Position numbers and translations under genes: made by a program. Of a stretch of DNA of 51,158 bases, positions 10,916 to 22,600 are shown in pieces. The notes beneath the pieces are model-generated. The model was given only the letters and a program-made list of their open reading frames with translations, did no database searches and had not been told where the DNA came from. The number at the start of each line of letters is the position of its first letter. The stretch's first letter is position 1. This DNA comes from Ophioceras dolichostomum (taxonomy: Eukaryota > Ascomycota > Sordariomycetes > Magnaporthales > Ophioceraceae), in NCBI GenBank assembly GCA_003049485.1, contig PYST01000293.1, positions 1 through 51,158 on the forward strand. The letters run 5' to 3'.

Positions 10916-12871
10916 ATGCCTACCGCCAACGGAACGGCGATCTCGGTCAACGGGGCGTCCAGGTTTCTCGACCCCACGACGGCAGAGGCGGTCCTGAGGG
11001 AATACGACAGCCGAGATGGGCTCGACATCAGCGACCTCATGAACTCCAAGATGAACGGCGGCCTGACGTACAACGACTTCCTGGTCCTTCCGGGCTACAT
11101 AGGCTTCCCGGCCTCGGAGGTGTCGCTCGACTCGCCCGTCACCAAGCGCATCTCGCTCAAGACGCCCTTCGTCTCGTCCCCCATGGACACCGTCACGGAG
11201 CACGAAATGTCGATCCATATGGCCCTCCAGGGCGGCTTGGGCGTGATCCACCACAACTGCTCGCCCGAGGCCCAGGCCGACATGGTCCGCAAGGTCAAGC
11301 GGTACGAGAACGGTTTCATCCTTGATCCCGTCGTCATCAGCCGCGACACCACAATTGGGGAAGCGAAAGCCCTGAAGGAGAAGTGGGGATTCGGGGGGTT
11401 CCCAGTGACTGGTAAGTCGGGTTCAGGACTCCCAAGGTCATTCGCCAATGGCGCTGTTACTGGCTTCCATATGATTATCCTCTTCTTCATTATAACTTTC
11501 GTTCCGCCGCAATGACATTCATTGTCTTGGGGAGAAAAAAGATTTATGACAGGATGCCGATTCTTTCCCCTTGCTTGAACCGTGCCTTAGTCATGGCCAT
11601 GTTGCTGACCGGGCGACCTCTTAGAATCGGGCAAGCTCGGCTCGAAGCTGCTGGGTATCGTAACGAACCGCGACCTCCAGTTTGAGGAGGACCTGCGGAA
11701 CCCCGTGGAGACTGTCATGGTTACGGTTAAGGACCTGGTCACGGCACAGTCGGGTGTCACTCTTCTGGAGGCCAACAAGATTCTGGCTCAGTCGAAGAAG
11801 GGCAAGCTGCCGATCGTGGACAAAGATTTCAACCTGGTTTCCATGATCTCGCGGTCCGATTTGACTAAGAACCTCCACTTCCCACTGGCGTCCAAGTTGC
11901 CCGACTCCAAGCAGCTGATCTGCGCTGCCGCCATCGGCACGCGGCCAGAGGACAAGGTTCGCCTACAGGGCCTAGTGGACGCCGGCCTGGACATTGTGAT
12001 CCTGGACAGCAGTCAGGGCAATAGCATGTACCAGATCGAGATGATCAAGTGGATCAAGCAGACCTTCCCCGACCTGGACGTCATTGGCGGCAACGTGGTG
12101 ACAAGGGAGCAGGCCGCTGCCCTGATCGCGGCCGGCGCCGATGGCCTGCGAATCGGCATGGGCAGCGGTAGTGCTTGCATCACGCAGGAGGTCATGGCAG
12201 TCGGCCGTCCACAGGCCACTGCTGTTCACAGCGTCAGCGCCTTTGCCGCAAGGTTCGGCGTGCCATGCATTGCCGATGGCGGCATCCAGAATGTCGGTCA
12301 CATCGTCAAGGGTCTGGCCCTCGGCGCGTCGACCGTCATGATGGGTGGTCTGCTTGCTGGCACTACGGAGTCCCCGGGCACGAGCTTCGTTTCCCGAGAG
12401 GGCAAGCTCGTCAAGGCGTACCGAGGCATGGGCAGTATCGATGCCATGCAGGATAAGAAGGCCGGCGGCGGTGGTAAAGACAGCCAGAAGAGCAATGCCG
12501 GTACCGCGCGGTACTTCTCTGAGGGGGATAGTGTGTTGGTCGCCCAGGGAGTCTCGGGTGCGGTAGCACATCGCGGGTATGTTTTCACCTTTCCGCCACA
12601 TTTTGGCTTAGCGGTTCCTCACTTTCAGTTGGGGGGATATTGGGATAAGCTAACGCACCTATTTCATTCCCCGTACAGCTCCATCTCCAAATTTCTCCCC
12701 TATCTTGCGGCGGGGCTGAAACACTCGATGCAAGACTGTGGCATGAAGAGCTTGAGAGAGCTCCATGAGAGCGTGGCCAATGGCACGGTGAGGTTTGAGA
12801 TTCGCACGGCTAGCGCGCAGCTGGAAGGCGGTGTCAACATGGAGTCTTACGAGAAGAAGCTCTTTGCGTAG
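10916..12871 (+). CDS. imdA: Inosine-5'-monophosphate dehydrogenase
   Basis: Exons 10916-11411, 11625-12576, 12679-12871 give 546 aa, the usual length. The enzyme oxidises IMP to XMP with NAD+, the rate-limiting step of GTP synthesis, in the cytosol. Landmarks: LTYNDFLVLPGY near residue 45, SSPMDTVTE, two CBS modules (about 120-240), ILDSSQGNS, catalytic Cys350 in GSGSACITQE, VPCIADGGI, KAYRGMGS with the flap Tyr kept, and SYEKKLFA at the end. The first intron (213 nt) interrupts the CBS region; both splice junctions restore codons exactly (GA|A for Glu, GG|C for Gly). Two residues near the active site differ from the animal enzyme as I recall it: Ala before the catalytic Cys where Ile is usual, and His in AVHSVS where Tyr is usual. 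Both may be normal for filamentous fungi. No secondary-metabolite genes lie nearby, so a second, drug-resistant copy is unlikely. Confidence 0.97.
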
Positions 12872-14018
12872 ACTGGAGAGTAGGCTCAAGGAGGAAAAAT
12901 AAAGGCAAAAAAATCATGCTCGGCGTTCAAAACCATAAATAAAAAAACTACAGGCGTCAGTTCTATCAAGGCACATATTAAGAAGGAATACCCCCAAGCA
13001 TCATGGAGCATCATCGGAGAGAAAGGGCTGAAAGCGACTGAGCGGCTTGGCGGCCAAACGGCAAATGCGAACAACTACCGGAGGTTGTCTTGTACATTGA
13101 AGTTCTATGCAGGTACTCCATATACTGTTGACTCAACAAAGTCCCGACTCAAATAAGCGAAAGATCACATCCCTTATCTGCATCGTAGAGTGGCGGGGAC
13201 TTGAGGTCGAGATGATACCATAGTCCACCCCGCATTGCACAGCCTCCTCTCTCCTCAATCCTGTGCATATTTCCTGTGCGTCTGTACATAGGAGCCGCCG
13301 GAGGCCGCAAAGTGCGACCAACTAGCGCTGGGCTGACTGGGGTGCTCATGCATCGTGCATATGGTAGAGGGTAGGTACCACCAACTAGGCAGCAAATGTC
13401 CTTGTCCAACTTGTCAAGCAAGCTGGTTGCCTTATTTCGGCTCCACAGCCTATGACAGCGCGACAACGCGGCAGCACGGCGGCCTGACCTCAAAGATCCT
13501 CAACAAGTCTCCACGTCCCACATCTTTCTGCAGCTCTGTCCGAGATTTGGCCTGGTCTGGTTGGTCGCTCCTCGACGCACCATGTCCTTCCTTCGACGCA
13601 TGTAAGCTGTATACCTGTCGCTCACCGATATCATGTCTGCTCCAGTTGCCGCCGGCTGCCTGGATGACGAGACAGAGGGGGACGGATGAAGGAGGGGGAA
13701 GGAGGACGGTTTTCAGCCGCATCATGTTAAGCCCGACCCCCTACATATAACCGTATCGGGTCGCCTTCCTGTTTGCTCCCTAACCAAGGGCCTTTTCCCC
13801 TCCCCCCTCAACTCCTTCACTTCTCTTCTCGAGTTCGGTGGAAACACCTCTTCTGCACTTAGCTTTCCAGAAATTCAATCTCAACTTTGGCGCATATTCT
13901 TCACGTCTTCGCCCTTTTACCCTTCCGAGATCCAAGTCTTGTGATATTCCCAACAATAGAATTCTAGGCAGCCTGGTCTTCTTAGATTTGCAACGTACAC
14001 TGCGTAAAATACAGCGAG
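12872..14018. other. Spacer: IMP dehydrogenase 3' side and AAA ATPase promoter
   Basis: 1.1 kb between two plus-strand genes. It holds the GGTAGGTACC motif near 13370 and a pyrimidine-rich stretch at 13795-13850 that fits a fungal core promoter or 5' UTR before the ATG at 14019. Open frames on both strands are short and unlike any family I know. Confidence 0.5.
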
Positions 14019-16817
14019 ATGGCTGGCAACAAGGACGCGAACAAGTTTGACAACGAGTCCTGCTCGACGGCCAGCTTCGAGGATGTGGGAGGCGCGGCCG
14101 CCGGGCTGGGCGACAGGCCGGCTCCCGAGATGACCAAGAACGTCGTCGTCGCCTTTGGAACGGGATATGGTCCAACGGTGGTTGTGGTGGAGGACGAGCC
14201 CGTCCCCGACGTCCTCTATGTTGTGCAGTATGCAGACCCGGACGGCAAGATTGTTGAGAGTATGCCGTCTTCCGTCTTCTCCACCTCTTCTTATCCCTGC
14301 AACCAGTTACTTCGCTGCTCCGTTTTCTTTCGTCCTCACAAACAATCCATTGATCTGACATTCTAATACTAACACGCAACTTGACCGGCAGCCCGTAAGA
14401 GCGACAAGCCGATCGACGTCTCGGAGGAGAAGAACGTCGACGACACCAAGACGAACAAGCCCGTGATCGAGATCCTGACCAAAGTCTCGGCCTCGGTCGT
14501 CAAGGGCGGCCATGGCCACGGCCAGCGCCGCAGGGCGAACAAGCGCGTGCCGCTGCCGCGCGTGCGCTACTCGGACGACTACTACTCAGCGACGTCCGAG
14601 TCCGAGGACGACGGCGGCAACAACGGCTCGATGAGCATCGAGAAGGTGCACAAGACCGAGATGATCATCCACTCGGAGCACCTGCGCAACGCGCTCAGCG
14701 CCGTGGTGAGCTACTACCCGGGCTTCGAGCTCATCGGCGAGTCCGTGTCGATCGCGGCGCCGTACAACGTGCTCATCCACCACCGCGACGCGCTCTCCCG
14801 ATACCGCTCGGCCCAGCCGGCCTGCCACGACGCCGGGCGGGCGGCCGAGACGGCCCGCCACATCGACGTGCTGCTGGGCTTCCTCGATGCCACGTACGGC
14901 GCGCGCATCGGCGAGGAGGAGGCCCGCCACCGCCGCGACCCGCCCGCCGTGACGTTCGACTGGTTCTGGCTCCTGTTCAAGCCGGGCGAGGTGCTGTACC
15001 GCAAGGGCTCGCACAACCGCTGGGTGCCGTACGTCATCTCGGGCGCCGGCTACACCTACAGCAGCGCCAGCGACGACCGCGCCTCGTTCGCCGTCGACTG
15101 CTGGAGCCTGCGCTACGGCACCGGCCGCGTGCGCCGCAACATGAAGAAGCTCACCACGCGCTTCTTCGAGGGCGAGCAGGCCATCCGCAACCTGCCCATC
15201 ATCCCGGCCGCTTTCTTCCCAGCCGACTACCTCGAGGGGGGCGAGGGCTTCCCGTCCATGGCGGCCAAGCAGATCGCCCTGGGTCGGGCGTACTGGGAGC
15301 TCGTGAAGCGGCCCGCCTACAAGGAGTACGAGGGCGAGCTCATCAACCGCGAGGGAGACAACGGGCTCGAGGGCCTGCTGAACGGGAGGGTCATCGTCGA
15401 CGCGGAGGGCTTCGACCGGTTCCGCTACCAGGGGCCCAACACTCGTCGGGGTGGTTTGCCTCACCCGCCCCCGCCGCACCACACGCGCCACATGGCGCCC
15501 CCGCCGCCCAAGGACCAGCTCCCTTACTTCGGCCCGCGCTGCTCGTGTACCGTTTGCGAGCTCAAGAAAGCCCGCGACGCTTCGGTGATCGAGCCGGGCC
15601 CGCTCGCCAACTTCGAGGACCTGAACCCCAGCAAGGACGAGCCTCCTCAGAACGACCTGTACTTCCTGGCTATGGCCAAGGATATTCCGGGCTTTGTCCT
15701 AGCGGAGCGCCGATGGGGTAAGTCATGTTCCCTTCCCTCCCTTTCCTCCCTTCCCTTCCTTTCCCTTCCTTTCCCTTCCCTTCTCTTCACTTCTCCTCTT
15801 CTTGTAGTATCCACTGACTGACACTCTACTACTTCCCCTTTCTCCGACAAAACAGGTCACCTCGCCGTAGAGCACCTCAAGGAGGTCAAGCCCGACCGCG
15901 AGGCCTTCAAGCACCTCGTGCTCGACGACGAGGTCAAGATGACGGTCAAGTCGCTCATCGGCAAGTTCGCCAGCGCGGACGGCAAGGTGACGCCCTGGCC
16001 CCGCGACCTGATCAAGAACAAGGGCGAGGGCCGCATCTTCCTCCTGCACGGCTCCCCCGGCGTCGGCAAGACGGCCACGTGCGAGGCCGCCGCCGAGCTG
16101 GGCCAGCGGCCCCTCCTGTGCCTCACGAGCGGCGACATCAGCACGTCGATGCACTCCGCCGAGGTGGAGAACAACCTCAACTACTTCCTCCAGCTCGGCG
16201 AGCGGTACGGCGCCCTGGTGCTCCTCGACGAGGCCGACGTGTACCTCGAGCAGCGGCGCACCAAGGACCTGCAGCGCAACGGCCTCGTCAGCATCTTCCT
16301 CCGCGCGCTCGAGTACTACAAGGGCGTGCTCTTCCTGACCACCAACCGCGTCGAGGCCTTCGACAGCGCCTTCACCAGCCGCATCCACGTGGCCCTGCAC
16401 TACCGCCGCCTCACGGACGAGGACCGCCGGCGCGTGTGGGACAACCACTTCGACCGGCTCGAGCGCGACACGGGCAGCCGGTTCTACGTGGGAATGACCA
16501 CGCGCGAGTTCGTGCACGCCAGCCCGGAGATCAGGGTCCTGCGCCTCAACGGCAGGCAGATCAAGAACGCCCTGCAGGTCGCCGTCGCCCTGGCCGAGTC
16601 CGAGGCCGCCGAGGACGTCGGGGGAGTCGACTCGCCCGAGGAGGCCGCCGCCCTGCGCGTCACCGTCACCGAGCGCCACATCCGGGCCGTGGTCAAGATG
16701 AACAAGGGCTTCAAGGACTTTATGCGTCGCCGCAGGGGCTGGTCTGAGGACAGCGACGAGCATGATGCCGACCACGAGACTGATTCTGGGAAGGAGGATG
16801 ACAGCGACCTCGAGTAG
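14019..16817 (+). CDS. AAA-family ATPase with long N-terminal region (fungal DUF7025-type)
   Basis: Exons 14019-14259, 14392-15717, 15856-16817 give 842 aa. Intron 1 has a textbook TACTAAC branch site (14367-14373) 18 nt before its acceptor; intron 2 is almost pure pyrimidine on the plus strand. The C-terminal third is one AAA module: Walker A GSPGVGKT (588-595), Walker B LVLLDEAD (643-650), sensor-1 FLTTNR and then TSRIHVAL. The 550-residue N-terminal part includes a conserved-looking block from EMIIHSEHLRNALSAVV to GEVLYRKG, then RYFGPRCSC-like Cys residues and proline-rich stretches. This architecture is common in multicopy fungal ATPases of unknown substrate (family name from memory). Acidic, Ser-rich tail. 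No membrane segment or mitochondrial presequence is visible, so it is not BCS1 itself. Confidence 0.9.
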
Positions 16818-17339
16818 ACAAGATGGGTAGGTAGACAGAGAGAGCTAGCTTCTTGCTGCCACAAGCCCGGATTGGATATCTCTTCTTTCTCTTTCTCTTG
16901 TATTACTCTACCTTCACTTCCTCTCAGTATTCGCTCGCTCGCTCTTTTCTCCCTGTTCTCATTCCTCACACTATCATTTATAGTCCCATAGTACCTAAGT
17001 GGTAGGCAACCGGAGGAAGAATGAAAAAGCGAGCGTTGCCGCGCCCTAAGATCATTTCTATGTGAGACGGGTGATTAAGTAGGCAAGTAGGTACCTGAGC
17101 TTGATGGGTCAAAATGAGGACGACTGGGGGAAAATAGCATGACGTCTAGATTCCAACACACCTATTCCACACTCGCCGTGTTTCCGTAGCGTCGTCGTCC
17201 GCAGCCCGTACTCCGCCGTACTCCACAGTCCGAAATCCCATTATCCACCTCTATGACATGCCCAGCCCAAGCCCAAACGCCCCCCAGAGATTGAAGAATA
17301 CCAAAAAACGTGCCGGCTACGTTGTGTAGCAGTAGCCCC
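16818..17339. other. Convergent spacer between AAA ATPase and atg6
   Basis: 522 bp between two converging genes; expected to hold both 3' UTRs. Contains CT-rich sequence at 16880-16960 and a GTAGGTACCT motif near 17088. No gene seen. Confidence 0.55.
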
Positions 17340-19124
17340 TCACACAGCAGCGGCAGCAGCAGCAGCAGCCCCTCGCCCGTTAGACATAGTGTTAACGTTG
17401 CTAGCGTGGGCGAGCAAGAACTTGCAACAGGTGAGGGTAAGCTTACACGCCTTCGTCCAGCCGTCGTCCTGCGCGATCCCCAGCTTGATGCTGATGTCGC
17501 TGATACGATCCGCCTCGATCCGGTAGGGCAAACTAAGCTGCCTCCCCTCCGCGGCCGTCTGCCTCTCCACGAACGCGCCCAGCTGCCTTACTAGCTCCAG
17601 GAAGGCCACCATGGCGTTGTCGAACTTGCGGTGCATGAACGTGAGCCCCAGCGGCATGTCGCCCGACGAGAAGAGCTCGAGCACGTGCTTCTTCAGAGGA
17701 GCGGGAGGGGCCGCCGCCGCTGACCCTCCTCCACGGTTGCGTTGTCGGAGCGACCTTCCTCCTGCTGCTCCTCCCGAGCCGCCGCTGCCGCTGCCGTGGC
17801 CGACGCCACCACTGCCGGCGATCGCGCCGCCGAGCCCGCCGAGCCTGCTGGACGACGGCGACGGCACGTCGTACCGGATGATGCGCGACGTCGAGCCCAT
17901 CGGCTGCGGCTCGTAGCCGTCGAAGCGGTAGCCCAGCTTGTCGGCAACGGTGACGACCAGCAGGAGCGCGTGGCCCCATGCGGCGTTGATCTCGGGCCAG
18001 TCGACCATGTTGTTGGACAGGCGGCCCAGGCGCAGGCCGTTGATCGTGGCGAAGGTGCCGTCGTGGCTGATGCAGAACGTGTCGTTGTACACGTTGGACC
18101 GCTGCAGGTTCTGGAGCAGCCGCGAGTCGTGGTCGAACTTGGAGTTGATGCTGTCGCGCTCGCTCTGGAAGTCGCCCAGCCGCGCCGCGAAGCCGTTGCG
18201 CTCGCGCCAGAACTGCTCCTCCTCGGCATCCATCCGCCGCGCCTCCTCTTCCAGGGCCAGGATCTCCCCGTCCAGCGTCGCCTTCTCGTCCTCGAGCGCG
18301 ACGAGCTGCTTGAGCGCGTCGGACTCCTCCCGCTTGGCCTTCTTGAGCGCCTCCTCTTGCGCCTTCACCTCCTCGTCCGTGGGCGCCTCGACCTCCAGCT
18401 TCTTCAGGAAGGCGACGTATGTGTCCCTGTCTCGCGCGGCCGACTCCAGCTTCTTTTGCAGCCCGTCCACGAGGATCTCGGTGCACTCGACGCAGACGGG
18501 GTGGTCGACGTCGGATCTCGCCGACAGGATCTCGAAAAGCTTCGTCATACGGCGCATTTCGTGAGACTGCGAGGCGTCGTCGTCCTCGAAGTGGAACTTC
18601 CCCTGGCCCGCTCCCGCTCCACCACCACCTCCCCCTCTTCCACCTCCTGGAGACCGAGGCACAGATGAAGAGTTCGGGTCGTAAGATCCACCAACTCGGG
18701 GATGGGATGTGCGTCGGTTCGTCGAAATCTGTGAATCGCCCAGCATGATGAACGACATGGAGCTGTCGCGCAAGCTCTTGTCGCCTCGCAGACCGCCGCC
18801 GCTGTGGCGCCTAAACGTCGCTAGCCCTCCGTTCTGCATGGCTTGCTCGTAGGTGGCTTGCCGGCTTCGGTCGTGGGCGTACGAGTGACGGGCCGATGAT
18901 GGGAGTTTCTGCTGGGCATTTTGCTGGGAAGACGCAGCTGGGAAATCAACCGAGAAGCCGGAAGTTGTTAGCATGGACCGAGTTCGGAGAGGGTGGCGGA
19001 TAGATAAGCAAAAAGCAAAACGCGGAAAGTCGTCCTTACCAACCAGGAGATCATAGGCTGCCGGGTTGAGATCCTCTAGGGAACCATCGAGCTTGAGCGG
19101 GTGCCGGCATTTTTGGCAGTACAT
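17340..19124 (-). CDS. atg6: Beclin-1 orthologue Atg6/Vps30, PI3-kinase complex subunit
   Basis: Exons 19124-19040 and 18940-17340 give 561 aa. The 99-nt intron is a multiple of three and has no stop, so the genomic frame is open throughout; it is removed because GTAAGG and CAG borders flank it and Beclin homologues run from AAYDLL directly into a Ser/Gln-rich stretch. N-terminal CQKCRHPLKLDGSLEDL is the family signature with a CxxC pair. A long coiled coil lies at about 220-330 (from LVDGLQKKLE through ERDSINSKF). The C-terminal membrane-binding domain follows (NVYNDTFCISHDG, ATINGLRLGRL, EINAAWGHALLL, TFMHRKFDNAMVAFLELV, WTKACKLTLTCCKFLLAHAS). Atg6 holds Vps34 with Atg14 (autophagy) or Vps38 (endosomal sorting). 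Odd: a Gly/Ser/Ala-rich insertion splits the membrane-binding domain between RIIRYD and KKHVLELFSSGD, and the C-terminus ends in a poly-Ala run. Confidence 0.96.
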   Translation of the reverse strand: MYCQKCRHPLKLDGSLEDLNPAAYDLLVGKDDFPRFAFCLSIRHPLRTRSMLTTSGFSVDFPAASSQQNAQQKLPSSARHSYAHDRSRQATYEQAMQNGGLATFRRHSGGGLRGDKSLRDSSMSFIMLGDSQISTNRRTSHPRVGGSYDPNSSSVPRSPGGGRGGGGGGAGAGQGKFHFEDDDASQSHEMRRMTKLFEILSARSDVDHPVCVECTEILVDGLQKKLESAARDRDTYVAFLKKLEVEAPTDEEVKAQEEALKKAKREESDALKQLVALEDEKATLDGEILALEEEARRMDAEEEQFWRERNGFAARLGDFQSERDSINSKFDHDSRLLQNLQRSNVYNDTFCISHDGTFATINGLRLGRLSNNMVDWPEINAAWGHALLLVVTVADKLGYRFDGYEPQPMGSTSRIIRYDVPSPSSSRLGGLGGAIAGSGGVGHGSGSGGSGGAAGGRSLRQRNRGGGSAAAAPPAPLKKHVLELFSSGDMPLGLTFMHRKFDNAMVAFLELVRQLGAFVERQTAAEGRQLSLPYRIEADRISDISIKLGIAQDDGWTKACKLTLTCCKFLLAHASNVNTMSNGRGAAAAAAAAV

Positions 19125-19603
19125 TCTGTGTAGATCCTACTTGTAGCCACTGCTGAACGACTACATATGCCTCGTTGGTTGTAGACCCTGTAGGTGCATC
19201 CAAGAAAGGCGTAGCGAAGGTCAATTGAAATAGGACTCGAGGCGCGACGTGGGATGGATAGCATGTAACTCTAGGTTGATGTCGCGAGGAGGGACAATGA
19301 GGACAGTGAAGGTGTGAGAGCTCCATCCCGTGTCCGATGATTGACGCTACTCCGGTACTCAGCTGGCAAGCTGGCACGCACCACCCCACCAAGCCAAAAG
19401 CTTGGCCACCACGCGAGCTCCACTAATGCGCAGCTATCCCTGCGTCTGTGAGAACCTGCCTAAGCGTGTCACCGTGGACTGACGCGACTCGCCACTCGCC
19501 GGATGTGGCCCGTTGCCATCAAGAAATTGACAAGACCTCTGCAAACAAGTGGCAGCGCAACGTTCCAACATTATTGACTCAAAGAGTCGCTGCCTCACAT
19601 ATC
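19125..19603. promoter_or_regulatory. Short divergent promoter shared by atg6 and scm3
   Basis: Only 479 bp separate the atg6 ATG (19124, minus) and the scm3 ATG (19604, plus), so both promoters must lie here. No long repeat or obvious TATA box was noticed. The scm3 frame stays open upstream to 19448, but its first 52 codons show no family similarity, so this part is taken as non-coding. Confidence 0.6.
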
Positions 19604-22600
19604 ATGGAGCCCCCCCTGAAGCGGCCGCGTTTCGGCCAGAGTCACCATTTTTATGAGGACAGCGATGAACTGGAACTCACTGTCGAGGAGCTCGAGCCAG
19701 ACCGGCAGGTGGACGCGGCCCGGGACAGATCCAAATTCACATTCAAGTCTCGTCTAGAGCAGATATTCGAGTGCTACGAGAGGGATTTCACGGATACAGG
19801 AGACGAGATCGATCTTCGCAAGGGCGAGCTTGTGACTGACAATGGTCACATGCGATCCTTGTTCGGCACCAGTGCGCTTGCCTCACTCTTGTCACTCTTG
19901 CGCACTGGCCAAGATGACGAATTCGACAGGGCTGAGGATGTGGATGGTGACGATGACGACGAGGGTAGTGGTGAGGAAGAGCATGAAGGGGATGGGATCG
20001 ATGGTGAAGAGGAGGGCGCGGGCCATGGGGAGGTCGCAAGCAGCTGTGCTGAGAGGGACGACATCCAACTCCAAACTATCAGCTCATCACACACAACGAC
20101 ACCGCCACAATCACCATTCACACCATATCCCTCTGCGCTACTGATAAGCACAGAGAGAGACTCTGCAACCTTTCACCGGCAGCCTGCGATGAGATCAACC
20201 TCCTTACAACAAATCCCCGGATCCTTTGGCACGGGATCCAAATTCCGTCGTACTGGTGGCCGACCGGCACCGTATGACGCGTTGTATTTGGCCAACGAGA
20301 CGGTGAACGAGAGATGGAGGGTTCCCGAACTGCCGCAACTGCCGCAGCTGCCGGTGAAGACAGTCACGCATCGCAAATCGGTTGCGCTCATGAGGAAGGC
20401 CCTGCGGACTATAGCCTCGGCCGCTGTGGGGGACGAGGATTCGGACGATGAGATTCAGATGGAGGCCTCGAGCGAAGCTAACTCGTCGCGGCAGAAGGAA
20501 CTAAGTCGATGCGAAGAGAGCAGCGCTGGTAATAGTACAGCACCAGTGCCTACCAAAGAACCCACTGTCGCGGGACCTGCAGTCGAAGAACCTGTTGTCG
20601 AAGCACCCCCAGTCGACGAGGCTGTTATAGAAGAGTCTGTAGTCGAAGAGCCTGTGGTTGAAGTACCAGCGGCTTCCTCACAGCCCGAACCGCCAACGAA
20701 CCTTTCATCCGCTGTTCCGAAAAGGACATCGAAGAAGCGGAAAGCATCAGATGGCGGCGGTGGCCCGAGTGCCGTTGAAGAAGCAGCAGAGGCCGAAAAT
20801 ATCGCGAGTCGGAAGAACAGCGACAAGCGGCAAGCTCGGCGTACAAGAGGACGACCAAGAAGATCTGCAGCTAAGGCCAGCTCTGAGCAGCCAAAAGAAG
20901 CTGCCCCTGAGCCATCTGTGCCGGCCGATGATGCCAGCGAAGTTCTCCAACAGGATCCTCCAGCACCACTTTCAGAACCTCCTCCGAACATGCCGAGCAT
21001 CGTAATCTACATCGTAGACGAAAGGCTTCGAAGGCTCCGCATGGCCGAAGAGAAGCAGTCGCTACAGCCCGAGCGAGACGACCCGACGCATCAACAAGAG
21101 GACGCAACTCAGCAGCCTCAACAATTAAGGCCGTCAGCTATTGAGACACCCACATCGCCCCAAAAGGCGGCACAGCCGGACACTCCTGTTGCGAAGCCAC
21201 CTGCGAGCCCAGCTGCTCCTCTAGAACATCTAGTTGGGGCATCCGGGATTCACCTAATGGCCCCGGCGAGCCCTGCGAACAATGTCAGCCCAGGGACGGC
21301 GCTGGTGGCAGAGGTCATAGAAACCTTCACCAGGAATATCCTCGAACCGCACTGCATCCACTCCGACGACGAAGATGGGGGGGGCTGGGTTCACAAGAGC
21401 AGCAGCATGAGCACTTCCCAGTCGTTGGTCATGTCACAATCTACAGATCGTGCCTCGGCTCCGTCTGTGGCCATCCCTAGAGCCGCCACTACGGAGACGT
21501 CATCACTCCTAAGTGCCCCGACACCGAGTGCAGTCGAGGTTGAAGAAGGTTGTCCCTTGCCAGCAGCCGCGGATCCGGGGCAAGACGCAGACCAGTTCTT
21601 CATCGACGGTGACGACGTCGAAATTAACATTGCAGAGAAGGATCCAAGCCCAGATCTCAGCCAGTCGCGTGAAGACGGCGCCGTCGAGCCTGTTGCCCAA
21701 GTGAGCAGGCCACTCCGGAGAAGTGGACGCAGATCAGCCGTCCAGGAGAAGGAGACTTCTGTACTGGAGCATGAGCGCGGCATCCCCAGCCCGGCACAAA
21801 CAGACAGCTCACCTATCTCCTCCGAGCCGGTTCAGAGCACAGAACCTTTTCTCCCAATCGTGTCAGAGATCGGTTCGCGCCGGAAATCCAGGAAAGCCAG
21901 GAAGGTCAGGCAGCGAAAATCCTCACCTCCAACAGAAGCCCCTGGCCCTTCACCAGCACAAACAGAAGCAGAAGCAGAGGCAGGAGCAGAACCAAATCCC
22001 CCCTCACCGGTTCGCGTGGGCCCTCCAGTGATAGTCGACCTCACCATCACCCCTCCCCCACGGCGCGCCTCGAAAACGCCCCGACCATCTCACCCCTCGC
22101 CCGCCGGCTCGCTCCTCGACGACTCGGACGAAGACGAGCTCTCCATCCCCCTCTCCTCCCCCTCGTCCTCGCGCGCCAGCAGCGTCGCCCGGAGCACCAC
22201 CTCCTGGCACAGTCGTCGCGCTCTCAGCGGCAGCTCATCGTCGTCGGCCCGGCGTCCGCTGAGCCTCACGCAACCGAAATCAGGAAGCGGGGCCAGCTCG
22301 CTGCTGCAGCAACAGCAGCAACAACCCCTTCGCAAGAAAACGCTGCGCCGCCGACTATTCCTGACCAAGCTCGCCGCCGCCGTCGCATCGTCCTCCACAG
22401 TATCATCTGCTTTCCGGCCGACGTCGACGTCAACAACTCCGTCGTTATCGAGCTCCCTGAGCCGCACCAGCATCGGCGCCAGTGCTGCTGCTTCTTCGTC
22501 ATTATCTGCTAGCGTCGGGCGCAGGAGCAGCTTAGGTACAGGAATCAACAGCATCCGCGAGGCGTCGCGGCGGCGGAGCACCGGCGGTGGCCATTTCTTC

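Noticed and set aside
14586..15491. Long antisense open frame (301 codons) under the AAA ATPase exon
   Set aside because: It mirrors a GC-rich coding exon on the other strand, has an Ala/Val/Gly/Arg composition typical of antisense frames, and shows no family motif.
15723..16775. Antisense open frame of 350 codons
   Set aside because: It covers the AAA core whose Walker motifs prove the plus strand is coding; composition is that of a shadow frame.
19448..19603. Upstream extension of the scm3 frame by 52 codons
   Set aside because: The family-like sequence begins at the ATG at 19604 (MEPPLKRPRF), and the extension would use most of the divergent promoter.
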